Below, piece after piece: positions 37,598 through 47,200 of a stretch of 64,000 bases of DNA. The stretch is from Rhizobiales bacterium Ga0077537 (GTDB lineage Bacteria; Pseudomonadota; Alphaproteobacteria; Rhizobiales; Hyphomicrobiaceae), in assembly GCA_001464955.1 (NCBI GenBank), contig LNEM01000006.1, positions 1 to 64,000 of the forward strand. The letters are read 5' to 3'. The position numbers were made by a program, and so were the translations under genes. Position 1 is the first letter of the stretch. Each line of letters begins with the position of its first letter. The notes under the pieces were generated by a model. That model saw only the letters and a list, made by a program, of their open reading frames with translations, was not told where the DNA came from and searched no databases.

Positions 37598-38995
37598 ATG
37601 CGAAGCCACAGTATCGAGTCAGCCTTGGTCGCGGTTTTCGCGGGCGCGGTCGCATGCGTGCAGGTCCCGAGCGCTGCGGCTCAGACGGCGTCGGCCCGGC
37701 CCGAGATGGCTGCGCCGGTCGCCAGCGACCCGGCCAAGATCACATTTGCCGACGTGCTGGCGCGAACCATCCCCGCCGTCGTGACGGTCCGGGTGACGAG
37801 TGAGGTTCAGGTCCCCGTGGAGTTGAAACCGGGGCAATCACTGCCGGCCGCTTCACACGCTCAACGCCGCCTGGCCCGTTCGGGAGGGTCCGGCGTCGTC
37901 GTCGATCCGGAAAAGGGACACATCCTCACCAATCATCATGTGACCGAGGATGCCGTCCGGATCGAGGTCGTGCTTTCGGACGGGCGGCTCCTGTCGGCAA
38001 AGCTGGTCGGACGCGACGTCGGCACCGATCTCGCCGTGATCGAGGTCGCGGCCCGAGATTTGAAGACCATGCCGGTCGGTGACTCGGACGAGGTTCGCGT
38101 CGGCGATGTCGTGCTCGCCATCGGAAATCCATTCGGTCTCGAGGGAACCGCCACGCTTGGCATCGTCAGTGCGACACGACGCAGCGAGATCGGGCACGAG
38201 GCCTTCGAGGACTTTTTCCAGATCGACGCCGTAATCAATCCGGGCAATTCGGGCGGGGCGCTGGTCAATACGAGTGGGGAGCTGATCGCGATCAACACCG
38301 CCACCGCGGGGCGGTCGGGGAACGTCGGGATCGGCTTTGCCATTCCCATAAACATGGCGAAGACCATCAAGTTCCAGCTGATCGAGCATGGCCTGATGCG
38401 GCGCGGCTCGGTGGGCATCATTGCTGAGGACCTCACCGTCGAGAAGGCAGCCGAACTCATGTCGGGCACAAATCGTGGCGCTATGGTGACATCCGTCGTG
38501 TCGGGATCGCCAGCGGCCCTCGCCGGGATCGAGCCGGGATCGATCGTCACCGAGGTCAATGGCAAGCCCGTCAGGAGTTCCACAGAGCTGAAGACACGCA
38601 CCGTGACGGTGCCGCTCGGTGCGGTTCTGACGCTGGTAGTCCGCAAGGCAGGCGTCGACCGGAAGATCAGTCTGGTGACCGCTGATATCCGGGAGCCGAC
38701 AGAAAGGGTGTTCGTGCCTGCGGGCTTTGCAGGCCTCGGCGGTCTGGGTGTTTCCGACATAGCGCCTGGAAACGCCCTGTTCGGCATTGTTCGCGGCGCA
38801 CAGGTCTTCGAGGTGGCGCGGGAGAGCGAGGCCGCTCGGGTGGGATTGCTGCCGGGCGACGTCATCACGGCGGTCGACGACCGCCGAGTGACGAACTCGG
38901 AACAACTTCTCAGCCATGCAGACCGGACCGGCATGACCTATCGCCTGAAAGTACGTCGGAACGAACTGCTATGCTGGATTAGAGTGACGCGGTGA
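37598..38995 (+). CDS. HtrA/DegP-type periplasmic serine protease
   Basis: A 465-residue protein: signal peptide (SALVAVFAGAVACVQVPSAAA), a trypsin-like protease domain at about 45-250 with triad H114 (TNHHVT), D144 (GTDLAV) and S218 (NPGNSGGA), and two PDZ domains at about 265-350 and 375-460 (GSPAALAGIEPGSIVTEVNG, then ESEAARVGLLPGDVITAVDD). It should degrade or refold misfolded envelope proteins. An in-frame ATG 11 codons upstream (37565) is possible, but the signal peptide fits the later ATG. It stands alone between a small exported protein and a LysR gene. Confidence 0.92.
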   Translation: MRSHSIESALVAVFAGAVACVQVPSAAAQTASARPEMAAPVASDPAKITFADVLARTIPAVVTVRVTSEVQVPVELKPGQSLPAASHAQRRLARSGGSGVVVDPEKGHILTNHHVTEDAVRIEVVLSDGRLLSAKLVGRDVGTDLAVIEVAARDLKTMPVGDSDEVRVGDVVLAIGNPFGLEGTATLGIVSATRRSEIGHEAFEDFFQIDAVINPGNSGGALVNTSGELIAINTATAGRSGNVGIGFAIPINMAKTIKFQLIEHGLMRRGSVGIIAEDLTVEKAAELMSGTNRGAMVTSVVSGSPAALAGIEPGSIVTEVNGKPVRSSTELKTRTVTVPLGAVLTLVVRKAGVDRKISLVTADIREPTERVFVPAGFAGLGGLGVSDIAPGNALFGIVRGAQVFEVARESEAARVGLLPGDVITAVDDRRVTNSEQLLSHADRTGMTYRLKVRRNELLCWIRVTR

Positions 38996-39066
38996 GAAGG
39001 CTTGGAAGGCGCCATGATCGGGCCAGCTGCGAATGAGATCTGACACCGCCGGAGCCGCACGTCAGC

Positions 39067-39948
39067 ATGGAAACTCATGAAATTCGTTACTTTCTGGCAA
39101 TGGTGCGCGAACTCAATTTCACGCGGGCAGCGGATTCCTGCGGCGTCACGCAGCCGGCCCTGACACGAGCGATCCAGAAGCTGGAGGCCGAACTCGGTGG
39201 TGCGCTGTTCCTGCGCCGCCCGGGACAAATCGAGCTGACGCGGCTCGCCCGCGAGGTACTGCCGAGGCTCGCGGCGATCGAGCGCAGCATGATGGACGTT
39301 CACGCCCAGGCTGCGGCCGTCGCCAGATCTCAGCAGCACTCGATCCGCCTCGGCGTGATGTGCACAGTAGGACCCGCACATGTCGTCGCGCTGATCGAGC
39401 GGCTCAAGGAGCAGATGCCGGAGCTCGAGATCTCGATAACCGATGCGAAATCTGCCGACATCGTGAACCTGATCGCCCAGGACGAGATCGACATTGGCAT
39501 TGCCGCCTGGCCGCAATATCCGGACACGGTGCGCGTCGATCCTCTTTTGGTCGAGCGCTATGCTGTTGCAATGCGCAGCGGCGATCCCCTTGGCGTCTGC
39601 GATCGCGTGGAACTCGAGCGGCTGGCTGGGCAAAGCTACATCCAGCGTCTCGAGTGCGAGTTCGACGACCACTATGCCGTCGCTCACGGCGAATGGTCGA
39701 TCGAACTTGATATCGCCTTTGCTAGCGAGCGCGAGGATTGGATCCACGGAATGCTCGCGGCGGGCTTCGGCTACGCGATCGTACCCGAGTTCATGGAGCT
39801 TCCGGCGGGGCTCGTGAAGCGCGTCCTGTGCCAGCCGGAGATCGTCCGCGAGGTTTCGCTTCTCACCTTGCGTGGCAAGCGTATGCCGACGGCCGTTGCC
39901 GCGTTCGCTCAGATCGCGAAAAGCCACAAGTGGAACATCACCAAATGA
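39067..39948 (+). CDS. LysR-type transcriptional regulator
   Basis: A 293-residue regulator. The N-terminal winged helix is complete (EIRYFLAMVRELNFTRAADS, CGVTQPALTRAIQKLEAELG). The effector domain follows from about residue 95, with IRLGVMCTVGPAHVVALIER and VPEFMELPAGLVKRVLCQPE. Targets usually lie next to such genes, but its neighbours converge on it (HtrA upstream on the same strand, DctP binding protein facing), so the target is not evident. It may control the DctP gene or itself. Confidence 0.93.
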   Translation: METHEIRYFLAMVRELNFTRAADSCGVTQPALTRAIQKLEAELGGALFLRRPGQIELTRLAREVLPRLAAIERSMMDVHAQAAAVARSQQHSIRLGVMCTVGPAHVVALIERLKEQMPELEISITDAKSADIVNLIAQDEIDIGIAAWPQYPDTVRVDPLLVERYAVAMRSGDPLGVCDRVELERLAGQSYIQRLECEFDDHYAVAHGEWSIELDIAFASEREDWIHGMLAAGFGYAIVPEFMELPAGLVKRVLCQPEIVREVSLLTLRGKRMPTAVAAFAQIAKSHKWNITK

Positions 39949-39951
39949 ACA

Positions 39952-39980
39952 AGGCCGCCGCCGGAGCGCGGCGACGGCCT
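39952..39980. terminator. Hairpin between converging genes
   Basis: AGGCCG-C-CGCCG pairs with CGGCG-A-CGGCCT around a five-base loop, between the LysR stop and the DctP stop. There is only a weak T-rich tail on the minus side. It probably serves both transcripts. Confidence 0.55.
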
Positions 39981-40004
39981 CTCGAAGAACACGCGATATG
40001 CGTC

Positions 40005-41111
40005 TTACTTCTTCTCGGGCCAGTAGTGATTGGCGCCGATGTCGTAGTTGGGCTGCACCGAGCGCCGTGTCGGAACGACCTTCGCGGCGTAGGCGCGCTG
40101 GTTCTCGTAGACCTTCTTGAAGAACGGGTTCTTGGCCGATTCTTCAGCCGCGATCTCGTCCCAGGCCTCGAGCACCTTCTTCAGGATGTCGTCAGGCGTG
40201 CGATGCACTTTGACGCCGTGCTTCGTGGTCATCTCTTCGATCGCATCGGCGTTGAGCTTGTTCAGCAGCGCGAAGTGACGATAGGTCCCTTCATAGGCGG
40301 CCGACTCGATGATCGCCCTGAGGTCGGGGCTGAGCTTCTCGAACGTGGCCTTGTTGATGAGCAGCTCGAGAACGGTCGCCGGCTCGTGCGTGGACGGCAT
40401 GTAGATGTTCTTCCACACCGTATGGAACCCGACCTTCATGTCTTCGGCCGGACCGACCCACTCGCCGCATTCGATCACGCCGCGCTCGGCTGAAGGCACG
40501 ATTTCGCCGCCTGGCATGTTGACCGGCGTGAGGCCGGCCTTCTTGTAGACTTCGGCGGTCAGACCTGTCTGGCGGCATTTGCGCCCCTTGAGATCCTCCC
40601 AGCTTTTCACCGGGGTCTTGAACCAGCCGAGGATCTGATTGTTGACGGCCGTGAGCGGCATGGGGACCACGTCGCGCCTCAGCTCGACCTGATAGAGCTC
40701 GTTCCAGAGCTTCATGCCGTCACCCTCGTAGAACCAGCCCATGAGGTCGACGATGTCCATGCCGAACGGCCCGCCCGGCGAAGGGCCGAACAATGCGGCC
40801 GCGCGATTCTTGCCGACCCAGTAGGCTGCCGCCGAGTGGGCGCCGTCGATCACCTGCTTGTGGGTCGCGTCCAGCACTTCGAATGCTGGAACCAGCGTGC
40901 CGGCAGGCAGCACTTCGATCTCGAGACGGCCGCCCGAGAGCAGCTTCACCCGATCGGCCCACCAGCGGAAGTTATCGAAATTCAAGCTCGAAGCCGGGAA
41001 GCTCGCCTGAAAGCGCAGCTTCGTCTTCTCTTGGGCGTCGGCGCCTGTGGCGCCGCCGAGCATCAGTGAGGCTGCAGTCAAGCCTGCAGCCACCCAACGA
41101 GTGACCTTCAT
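40005..41111 (-). CDS. TRAP transporter DctP-type solute-binding protein
   Basis: A 368-residue exported protein. The signal peptide (AAGLTAASLMLGGATGADA) precedes a DctP/TakP-like fold: KTKLRFQASFPASSLNFDNF, WADRVKLLSGGRLEIEVLPA, then GGEIVPSAERGVIECGEWVG and EPATVLELLINKATFEKLSP. The EWVG and sodium/arginine-binding regions resemble the TakP group, which takes up 2-oxoacids or other carboxylates as dimers. The ATG at 41111 has GGGAGAA upstream. No DctQ or DctM permease gene is adjacent, so it must pair with a permease encoded elsewhere. Confidence 0.9.
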   Translation of the reverse strand: MKVTRWVAAGLTAASLMLGGATGADAQEKTKLRFQASFPASSLNFDNFRWWADRVKLLSGGRLEIEVLPAGTLVPAFEVLDATHKQVIDGAHSAAAYWVGKNRAAALFGPSPGGPFGMDIVDLMGWFYEGDGMKLWNELYQVELRRDVVPMPLTAVNNQILGWFKTPVKSWEDLKGRKCRQTGLTAEVYKKAGLTPVNMPGGEIVPSAERGVIECGEWVGPAEDMKVGFHTVWKNIYMPSTHEPATVLELLINKATFEKLSPDLRAIIESAAYEGTYRHFALLNKLNADAIEEMTTKHGVKVHRTPDDILKKVLEAWDEIAAEESAKNPFFKKVYENQRAYAAKVVPTRRSVQPNYDIGANHYWPEKK

Positions 41112-41230
41112 GGGTTTCTCCCTAGTGCCGAGTTTTGAAACGAGCCCGCTCTGGCGTCGGACTGGGACGGAAGCTAGCATCAGGTCCGGACATATTGCAA
41201 AGTCCAATCCCCGATTTTCGAAGGATGCAC

Positions 41231-42184
41231 ATGACCGTTGCGTTCGAAGGAGGCCTGACGCGCGAGGCCATCGAGAAAACCTATCTTCGGATCGCGGGAC
41301 GGGTACGGCGCACGCCTGTCTTCGAACTGGATGCGAGCGCACTCGATCTCCCAGCTGCGTCTCTTGCGCTGAAGCTCGAATGCCTTCAGTTCTCGGGGTC
41401 GTTCAAGGCGCGCGGCGCCTTCTCCGCGATGACCTCGGCGGCGTTGCCGGCGTCGGGCGTTGCCGCGGCCTCTGGCGGTAACCATGGCGCGGCCGTCGCG
41501 TTCGCAGCTCGAGCTCTGGGCTCTCCTGCGCGCATCTTCGTGCCGACGATCTCGTCACCGGCCAAGCTGGCGCGGATCGCGGAGTACGGCGCCGAACTTC
41601 TGGTCGAAGGCGAGCGCTACGCGGACGCGCTGGCCTTGTGCGACGCCTATTGTGCCGAGAGCGGGGCTCGTTCGATCCATGCCTACGACGAGGTCTCGAC
41701 ATTGCTCGGCCAGGGCACGATCGGTCTCGAACTCGACGAGCAGGGCGCGGAACTCGACACACTCCTCGTGGCCGTCGGCGGTGGCGGTCTCATCGGAGGC
41801 CTTGCAGCCTGGTACAGGGGCGCTGTCCGCCTCGTCGCCGTGGAACCGGAAGGCGCCCCCTCGCTCGCCATGGCGCTGGCGGCGGGAGCGCCTGTGCCGG
41901 CGCCACAGGGATCGATTGCCGCGGACTCGCTTGCACCGAGGCAGGTCGGCGCCCTGATGTTTCCGCTCGCCAAGGCATTCGTCGATCGCGTCATCCTCGT
42001 GTCGGACGACGACATCCGGAGCGCTCAGAAAAAACTCTGGCAGGCCACCCGCCTCGTTGCGGAGCCCGGAGGTGCAACGGCGCTGGCCGCCCTCGTCTCT
42101 GGGGCTTATGTCCCCGCCCCGGGTGAGCGGGTCGGCGTCCTGGTGTGCGGTGCCAATACCAGCGCAGTCGATTTCGACCGTTGA
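41231..42184 (+). CDS. Threonine/serine dehydratase-like PLP enzyme
   Basis: A 317-residue fold-type II PLP enzyme. The cofactor lysine is in FSGSFKARGAFSAM (about residue 59), the asparagine loop is ASGGNHGAAVA, and the phosphate-binding glycines are VGGGGLIGGL. These match threonine/serine dehydratases and related racemases (about 320 residues without the regulatory ACT domain), so it is the catabolic, unregulated kind or a dehydratase-like enzyme for another hydroxy amino acid. AAGGA before the ATG at 41231 favours it over the ATG two codons earlier. The gene abuts folD, stop to stop with no spacer. Confidence 0.88.
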   Translation: MTVAFEGGLTREAIEKTYLRIAGRVRRTPVFELDASALDLPAASLALKLECLQFSGSFKARGAFSAMTSAALPASGVAAASGGNHGAAVAFAARALGSPARIFVPTISSPAKLARIAEYGAELLVEGERYADALALCDAYCAESGARSIHAYDEVSTLLGQGTIGLELDEQGAELDTLLVAVGGGGLIGGLAAWYRGAVRLVAVEPEGAPSLAMALAAGAPVPAPQGSIAADSLAPRQVGALMFPLAKAFVDRVILVSDDDIRSAQKKLWQATRLVAEPGGATALAALVSGAYVPAPGERVGVLVCGANTSAVDFDR

Positions 42185-43063
42185 TCAGCGGCGCTCGGCC
42201 CTCTGCTCGGCAGCCGTGAGAGTGTTGCGCAGCAGGCAGGCGATGGTCATCGGCCCGACCCCGCCGGGCACTGGAGTGATCGCACCGGCGATGCGAGAGG
42301 CCTCGTCGAAGGCGACATCGCCCACGAGCTTCGTCTTTCCAGGCTCGGCGCCGGCGACCCTGTTGATCCCGACGTCGATGACAACGGCGCCGGGCTTGAT
42401 CCAGTCGCCACGCACCATCTCGGGCCGGCCCACCGCAGCGACGACGAGATCGGCGCGCCGCACCACGTCGGCGAGATGGCGCGTCTTCGAATGCGCGATG
42501 GTCACGGTGCAGTCCTCTGCGAGCAGCAACTGCGCGACGGGCTTCCCCACGATCGTCGAGCGGCCGAGAACGACGGCCTCCATGCCTGCGAGCGACGCCG
42601 ACACGGACTTCGCAAGCATGACGGACCCGAGAGGTGTGCACGGCACGAGCGACGGCGCCCCGATCGCGAGGCGGCCGGCATTCACCGGATGGAAGCCATC
42701 GACGTCCTTCGCCGGGTCGATGGCCTCGATGACCGCGCCGGCATCGAGCCCCGGCGGCAGCGGCAACTGGACGAGGATACCGTCGATCGCATCGTCACGG
42801 TTCAGGGCTGCGACGAGATCGAGCAGCTCCCGCTGCGACGTCGTGGCCGGCAGCTTGTGCTCGATCGATCGCATCCCGGCTTCGACCGTCTGCTTGCCTT
42901 TGCTCCGAACGTAGACCTGGCTCGCGGGGTCTTCGCCGACAAGGACCACGGCGAGCCCCGGCGGCCGGCCGGCCCTGGCGGCAAACCGCGCTACCCCAGC
43001 CGCGACGTCGGCGCGAACCGTCTCGGCGATGCGCTTTCCGTCGATCAATCGTGCCTCAGCCAT
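42185..43063 (-). CDS. folD: Methylenetetrahydrofolate dehydrogenase/cyclohydrolase FolD
   Basis: A 292-residue FolD, which interconverts methylene-, methenyl- and 10-formyl-tetrahydrofolate with NADP. Conserved features are [20 protein letters not shown] with the catalytic lysine in [39 protein letters not shown] and [16 protein letters not shown]. It is the last gene of a leftward group yggT-yggU-folD, following the YggU gene by 3 bases. The folate product would also be needed by the GcvT-type oxidoreductase in the catabolic block. Confidence 0.96.
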   Translation of the reverse strand: MAEARLIDGKRIAETVRADVAAGVARFAARAGRPPGLAVVLVGEDPASQVYVRSKGKQTVEAGMRSIEHKLPATTSQRELLDLVAALNRDDAIDGILVQLPLPPGLDAGAVIEAIDPAKDVDGFHPVNAGRLAIGAPSLVPCTPLGSVMLAKSVSASLAGMEAVVLGRSTIVGKPVAQLLLAEDCTVTIAHSKTRHLADVVRRADLVVAAVGRPEMVRGDWIKPGAVVIDVGINRVAGAEPGKTKLVGDVAFDEASRIAGAITPVPGGVGPMTIACLLRNTLTAAEQRAERR

Positions 43064-43066
43064 GTG

Positions 43067-43420
43067 TCATGCCCCCGTTGCGGTCTTGTCCCGTTGGACG
43101 GCCCAACTGGCGGCGAGCCTGGCTGCCGTTTCTGCCAGCGCCGCGCCGTTTCCGGCAATCTCGATCGTCTTGATGCGCGACTTGCTACCCCCGACCAGCC
43201 GCGCAGCTGACTTTGCGACCCCAAGCCAAGCGGCAAGCATGCGCTCCACCGCCGAATTGGCCGCCCCGTCCTCCGGGACCGCCCGGACACGCACTTTGAG
43301 TGCCGGCCCCTCGGCGGTGGCCTCGATACCCTCCACCGCGTCGCGTGACGCTTTCGGCGTGGCACGAACGCGAATGCGGAGCCCGCCAGCCGTCGATTGC
43401 CACGGCAGCGGCTCGCTCAT
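43067..43420 (-). CDS. YggU/DUF167 family protein
   Basis: A 117-residue DUF167 protein (GLRIRVRATPKASRDAVEGI, ALKVRVRAVPEDGAANSAV, VGGSKSRIKTIEI). The family is widespread and of unknown function. Its usual place is beside YggT, as here, where its start overlaps the yggT stop codon as ATGA. Confidence 0.92.
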   Translation of the reverse strand: MSEPLPWQSTAGGLRIRVRATPKASRDAVEGIEATAEGPALKVRVRAVPEDGAANSAVERMLAAWLGVAKSAARLVGGSKSRIKTIEIAGNGAALAETAARLAASWAVQRDKTATGA

Positions 43421-43719
43421 GCGACGAGTTTCGCGATGTTCGGAATGATGACGGATTGCACGAACATGCACCCGAGCAGCAGGAAGATCGGCGAGATATC
43501 GATCCCCCGGAGATCCGGAAGGACCCTGTTGACGAAACCGCGTATCGGCCGAAGCAGCGGCTCCGTCACCGCCCCGAGCGCCTCCCAGATTGTTCTGACG
43601 ACGGGATTGTAGAGGTTGATCACATTGAAGCCGATCAGCCAGCTCATGATCACGCTTGCAATGACGACGTAGGTATAGAGCGTGATGAGATAGCTGATGA
43701 ACTGCAGTAGCTCTAGCAT
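43417..43719 (-). CDS. YggT family membrane protein
   Basis: A 100-residue membrane protein with two hydrophobic segments (QFISYLITLYTYVVIASVIM and FLLLGCMFVQSVIIPNIA) and the family motif EPLLRPIRGFVNRVLPDLRG, GIDISPIFLLL. YggT proteins have been linked to osmotic stress and cell-division placement; the exact role is unclear. The ATG at 43719 begins the conserved part; an upstream start would add 24 non-conserved residues. It is first in the yggT-yggU-folD group. Confidence 0.92.
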   Translation of the reverse strand: MLELLQFISYLITLYTYVVIASVIMSWLIGFNVINLYNPVVRTIWEALGAVTEPLLRPIRGFVNRVLPDLRGIDISPIFLLLGCMFVQSVIIPNIAKLVA

Positions 43720-43904
43720 GGGACCCCGCGGCGCGCCGGTTTGCCGGCCACACTTACCGGCCTGGACCATGAGCGGCAAGTGTGCGTCCACGGGCGGCGC
43801 GCGCTGGCCGTCTCAGAAACACGCCACATGCGCGCCTACCCCGCCAGCACGCAGGCGCCGGAGCTTGACAATACGCCGTCTGCTTCGGTAAATCCCGGGT
43901 CCCC

Positions 43905-43980
43905 GGGGCCGTAGCTCAGCTGGGAGAGCGCTGCAATCGCACTGCAGAGGTCAGGAGTTCGATCCTCCTCGGCTCCACCA
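43905..43980 (+). tRNA. tRNA-Ala, anticodon CGC
   Basis: Seventy-six bases fold as a full cloverleaf: acceptor GGGGCCG with CGGCTCC (one G-U pair), D-arm GCTC/GAGC, anticodon stem CTGCA/TGCAG around ATCGCAC giving anticodon CGC, and T-arm AGGAG/CTCCT with TTCGATC. ACCA is encoded. Its 3' half is the target of island integration, since it is repeated at 49069. Confidence 0.97.
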
Positions 43981-44051
43981 ATAAAAACAAGCACTTAGGC
44001 GACACTTCCAAGCGAACCTCCCGAACCTAGCGAACGCATAGCAAACATCGG
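43942..44051 (+). repeat. Direct repeat 1 (attachment-like), spans the tRNA-Ala 3' end
   Basis: A 110-base segment that covers the last 39 bases of tRNA-Ala and 71 bases beyond. It recurs without gaps at 49069-49178 with about 12 differences (1 in the tRNA part, 11 beyond). This is the left end of a 5.1-kb insert. Bases 44052-44273 hold no gene I can support. Confidence 0.85.
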
Positions 44052-44273
44052 CTTCGCGCAGGGATGACGTTGCTGCCGTCGCGCCTTTAGAAGCGACCGT
44101 GGCACAAACGGCCAACCGTGACGCGATAGATTCAAGACCGACCGTCACGTCGTGTTCTGCCCTGGGCCATGACCGGTCGAAGTCCCAATCCCTAATGGAC
44201 AAAGAAGCGCGTCAGCTTCCTCAGCCGCTGCGGACGGGATTGGTGTCGCCGCGGCGGCCCCGACTTAGCTTGC

Positions 44274-47200
44274 TTATTTCTCCTTCGGCAGAGGCGGCGG
44301 GTCGTCTTGGCGGTCGCTCGCGAGCCAAGCCCTTTGCTTCGGCAACCAGCCCTGCCAAGAATCGCTATGATAGGGCCACAGGCGGCGCTGCACGCACCAT
44401 GTTGGTGGATAGGGGGCGAGAAAATATCGTGCGCGCTGCTCCAGCGTTAGGCAGCGGGGTGCGCGGGCCTTGGCGGCTGTCACAAGGGCTTGGCTGGTGG
44501 TGAAAACGGTCCAGACTCGCGCGGAGAAGTCACTAGATGACGTGGCGATCTGCGTCTCGCCTTCTCTCACACTCGAACTCCACGTAGCATCGCTTAATTC
44601 ACGTCCATGCCCCTGTAGTGTGGCTACGAGCGCGCCATCGGCCGTCCAAATGCGCGCCGTCTTGTCCCATGATGCCGTCACGATCCGCATGCCGTCTGGG
44701 GACCAATTCGCCGATGCCACTGTTGATCCGTGCCCCCGCAGAGTAGATATGAGCATGCCCTGGGCCGTCCACACCCGCGCCGTGTGGTCGTTTGAAGCCG
44801 TTACGATCCGCGTGCCTTCCGGGTTCCAAGCTGCTCTATTGACGCCTCTCGAGTGGTGAAGCGTGGCGCTATGGGTACCGTCGACATTCCACACCCTTGC
44901 GGTGTTGTCCGATGACGCAGTAACGATTCTTGTGCTGTCCGGGCTCCAACGCGCTGAGTTCACAATTGAGCTATGGCCACGTAGCGTGCTTTTAAGAGCA
45001 CCTTCGGAACTCCAGACGCGTGCCGTGTGGTCGTTCGATGCAGTAACGAACTTTGTACCGTCTGGACTCCAATCTGCCGACACGACCCAGTCGCCGTGAC
45101 CCCGCAGTGAAGCGAGCGGAACGCCAGCAGCCGTCCATACCCGTGCCGTCCGGTCCCATGACGACGTTACAATTCTCGTTCCGTCCGGGCTCCAGCCCGC
45201 CGAGCGGACCGAGTTCTCATGCCCTATCAGCGTAGCGAGTAGCGCACCGTCGGCATTCCACACCCGTGAAGTATGATCAGATGACGCCGTAACGATCCGA
45301 CTGCCGTCTGGACTCCAGGTTGCTGAGTTTACAAAATGTTCATGCCTCAGCGAAACAACGAGCCCGCCATCGGCCATCCAAACGCGCGCCGTCCTGTCCG
45401 TCTTCCCGAAAACTGGCGGAGACCCGGAGGCGGTTATGATACGAGTTCCATCAGGACTCCACGCCGCCGAAGTCACGTCACCAATGTGGCCCTCCAAGAT
45501 GGCGAGGAGAGTGCCATCGGCAGCCCATAATCGTGCTTTGTTGTCCGTAGTCGTGTAGCCAAGGCTCGGGCCAAACGCTGTAGCGATGCGGCTTCCGTCG
45601 GGACTCCAGGTTGCCACTCCGATCTGACCGTCATGGCCCTCCATGGACGCCACTGCGGACCCATTTGCCATCCATATACGCGCCGATTTGTCTTTCGACG
45701 CCGTGACGATTCGTGTCCCGTCCGGACTCCACACAGCGCTAGTCACGGTATCCGTATGGCCCTTGAGAGTGGCAACGAGCGTACCGTCAGCCGTAAACAC
45801 CTGCGCTGTCTTATCCGCAGACGCAGTGACGATTTGCCTACCGTTCGGGCTCCACATCGCTGCATTCACACCGTTTTGCCAGATTGTAGCCACAAGTGCG
45901 CCGTCGGCCATCCAAACCCGTGGACCACCGATATCTGATGTTGTAACGATCCGAGCGCCGTCGGGGCTCCACGCGGCGGACTTGACGTAACTAATGTGGC
46001 CTCGCAATGTAGTCACCAGAGTGCCGTCAGCTGTCCATACGCGCGCCGTTTTGTCGTTTGAGGACGTGACGATCCTCATACCGTCCGGGCTCCACTCTGC
46101 CGAGTTCACAGAGTCCTTGTGCCCAATCAGAGTGGCAAGAAGCGCGCCGTTGGCAGACCAAACGCGCGCCGTTGTGTCGTGCGCCGCTGTAACGATCCGC
46201 CGCCCATCCGGGCTCCACATTGCGGTCAAGATCGGACCGGTATGGCCCTGCAGTTGGGCAAGTGAAACTCCCTCCGCTGTCCAAATATGAGCCGTCTTGT
46301 CCCACGAAGCCGTGACGACACGTGTGCCGTCAGGACTGAAGGAAGCTGAAGTCACTGACGCGGTGTGCCCAGCCATCACCGCCCGTTCACGTAGGTACCG
46401 CATAGCGCTGTCTAATTGGTGTTCGGTCTCTGAAGCTTGCTGGCGCACTCGTTGGACTGGCTCGTCGCTTAGGTGATCTCGTAGACCTTCGATTGCCAGC
46501 AACATCGCGGTACCACTGTCCTTACCGAGATCGGTCGCGGTCAATTGGCCCGCTACATTTGCCAAGAGGCCCGACTGTGCAAGTTGGGTTTCGGCCGTAA
46601 GCTTTTCATTTGCTGCAGCCTGCCGCTCGGCAAACTGGGCCTGCTTGCGCGCCTCCCACGCCTGCCATCCCGCCACCCCCATGCCAACTAGTGCCACCAC
46701 GGCCGCGACCCTCATCGCCCGGTTGAGGAATCGCTCGCGTTTGATGCGCCGCGTCTCGGTCGCCCGCGCTTCGCGCAGATAGTCCCGCTCGCCCGCTGTC
46801 AGATAGCCCGCAAACGCCTGCAGCGCTGCGGTGCGTTCGGCCTCCTCAAGCCGGGTGCCGGTGTGCGCCAGCCAAGCAGTACGACGCGCGTTTGCGTCCC
46901 ACTCCGTCGCCGCGCGCTTGACGCCCCCGAGCGTGGCGAGGCTCCCGAAATCCTCTTCCAACCAGCCCTCGAGTAGACCCCACTGACGCAGCAGCGCCTC
47001 GTGCGCGGGCTCGACGGTGGTCTCGCCCGTGGCGGCGTCTTTATCCGTCGCGAGCAGGCGCGCCTCGACGAGCAGATCGATCAGCGGCCGCGCTTCTTCG
47101 GGGATCTGCGACAGGCGCGCGACCTGGCGGCGCGGCTGGCTGGTGTCGGGGTCAATGCCGGCAAGCCAAGGGATCAGGCCGCGGCGCAGCAGCTTATTGC

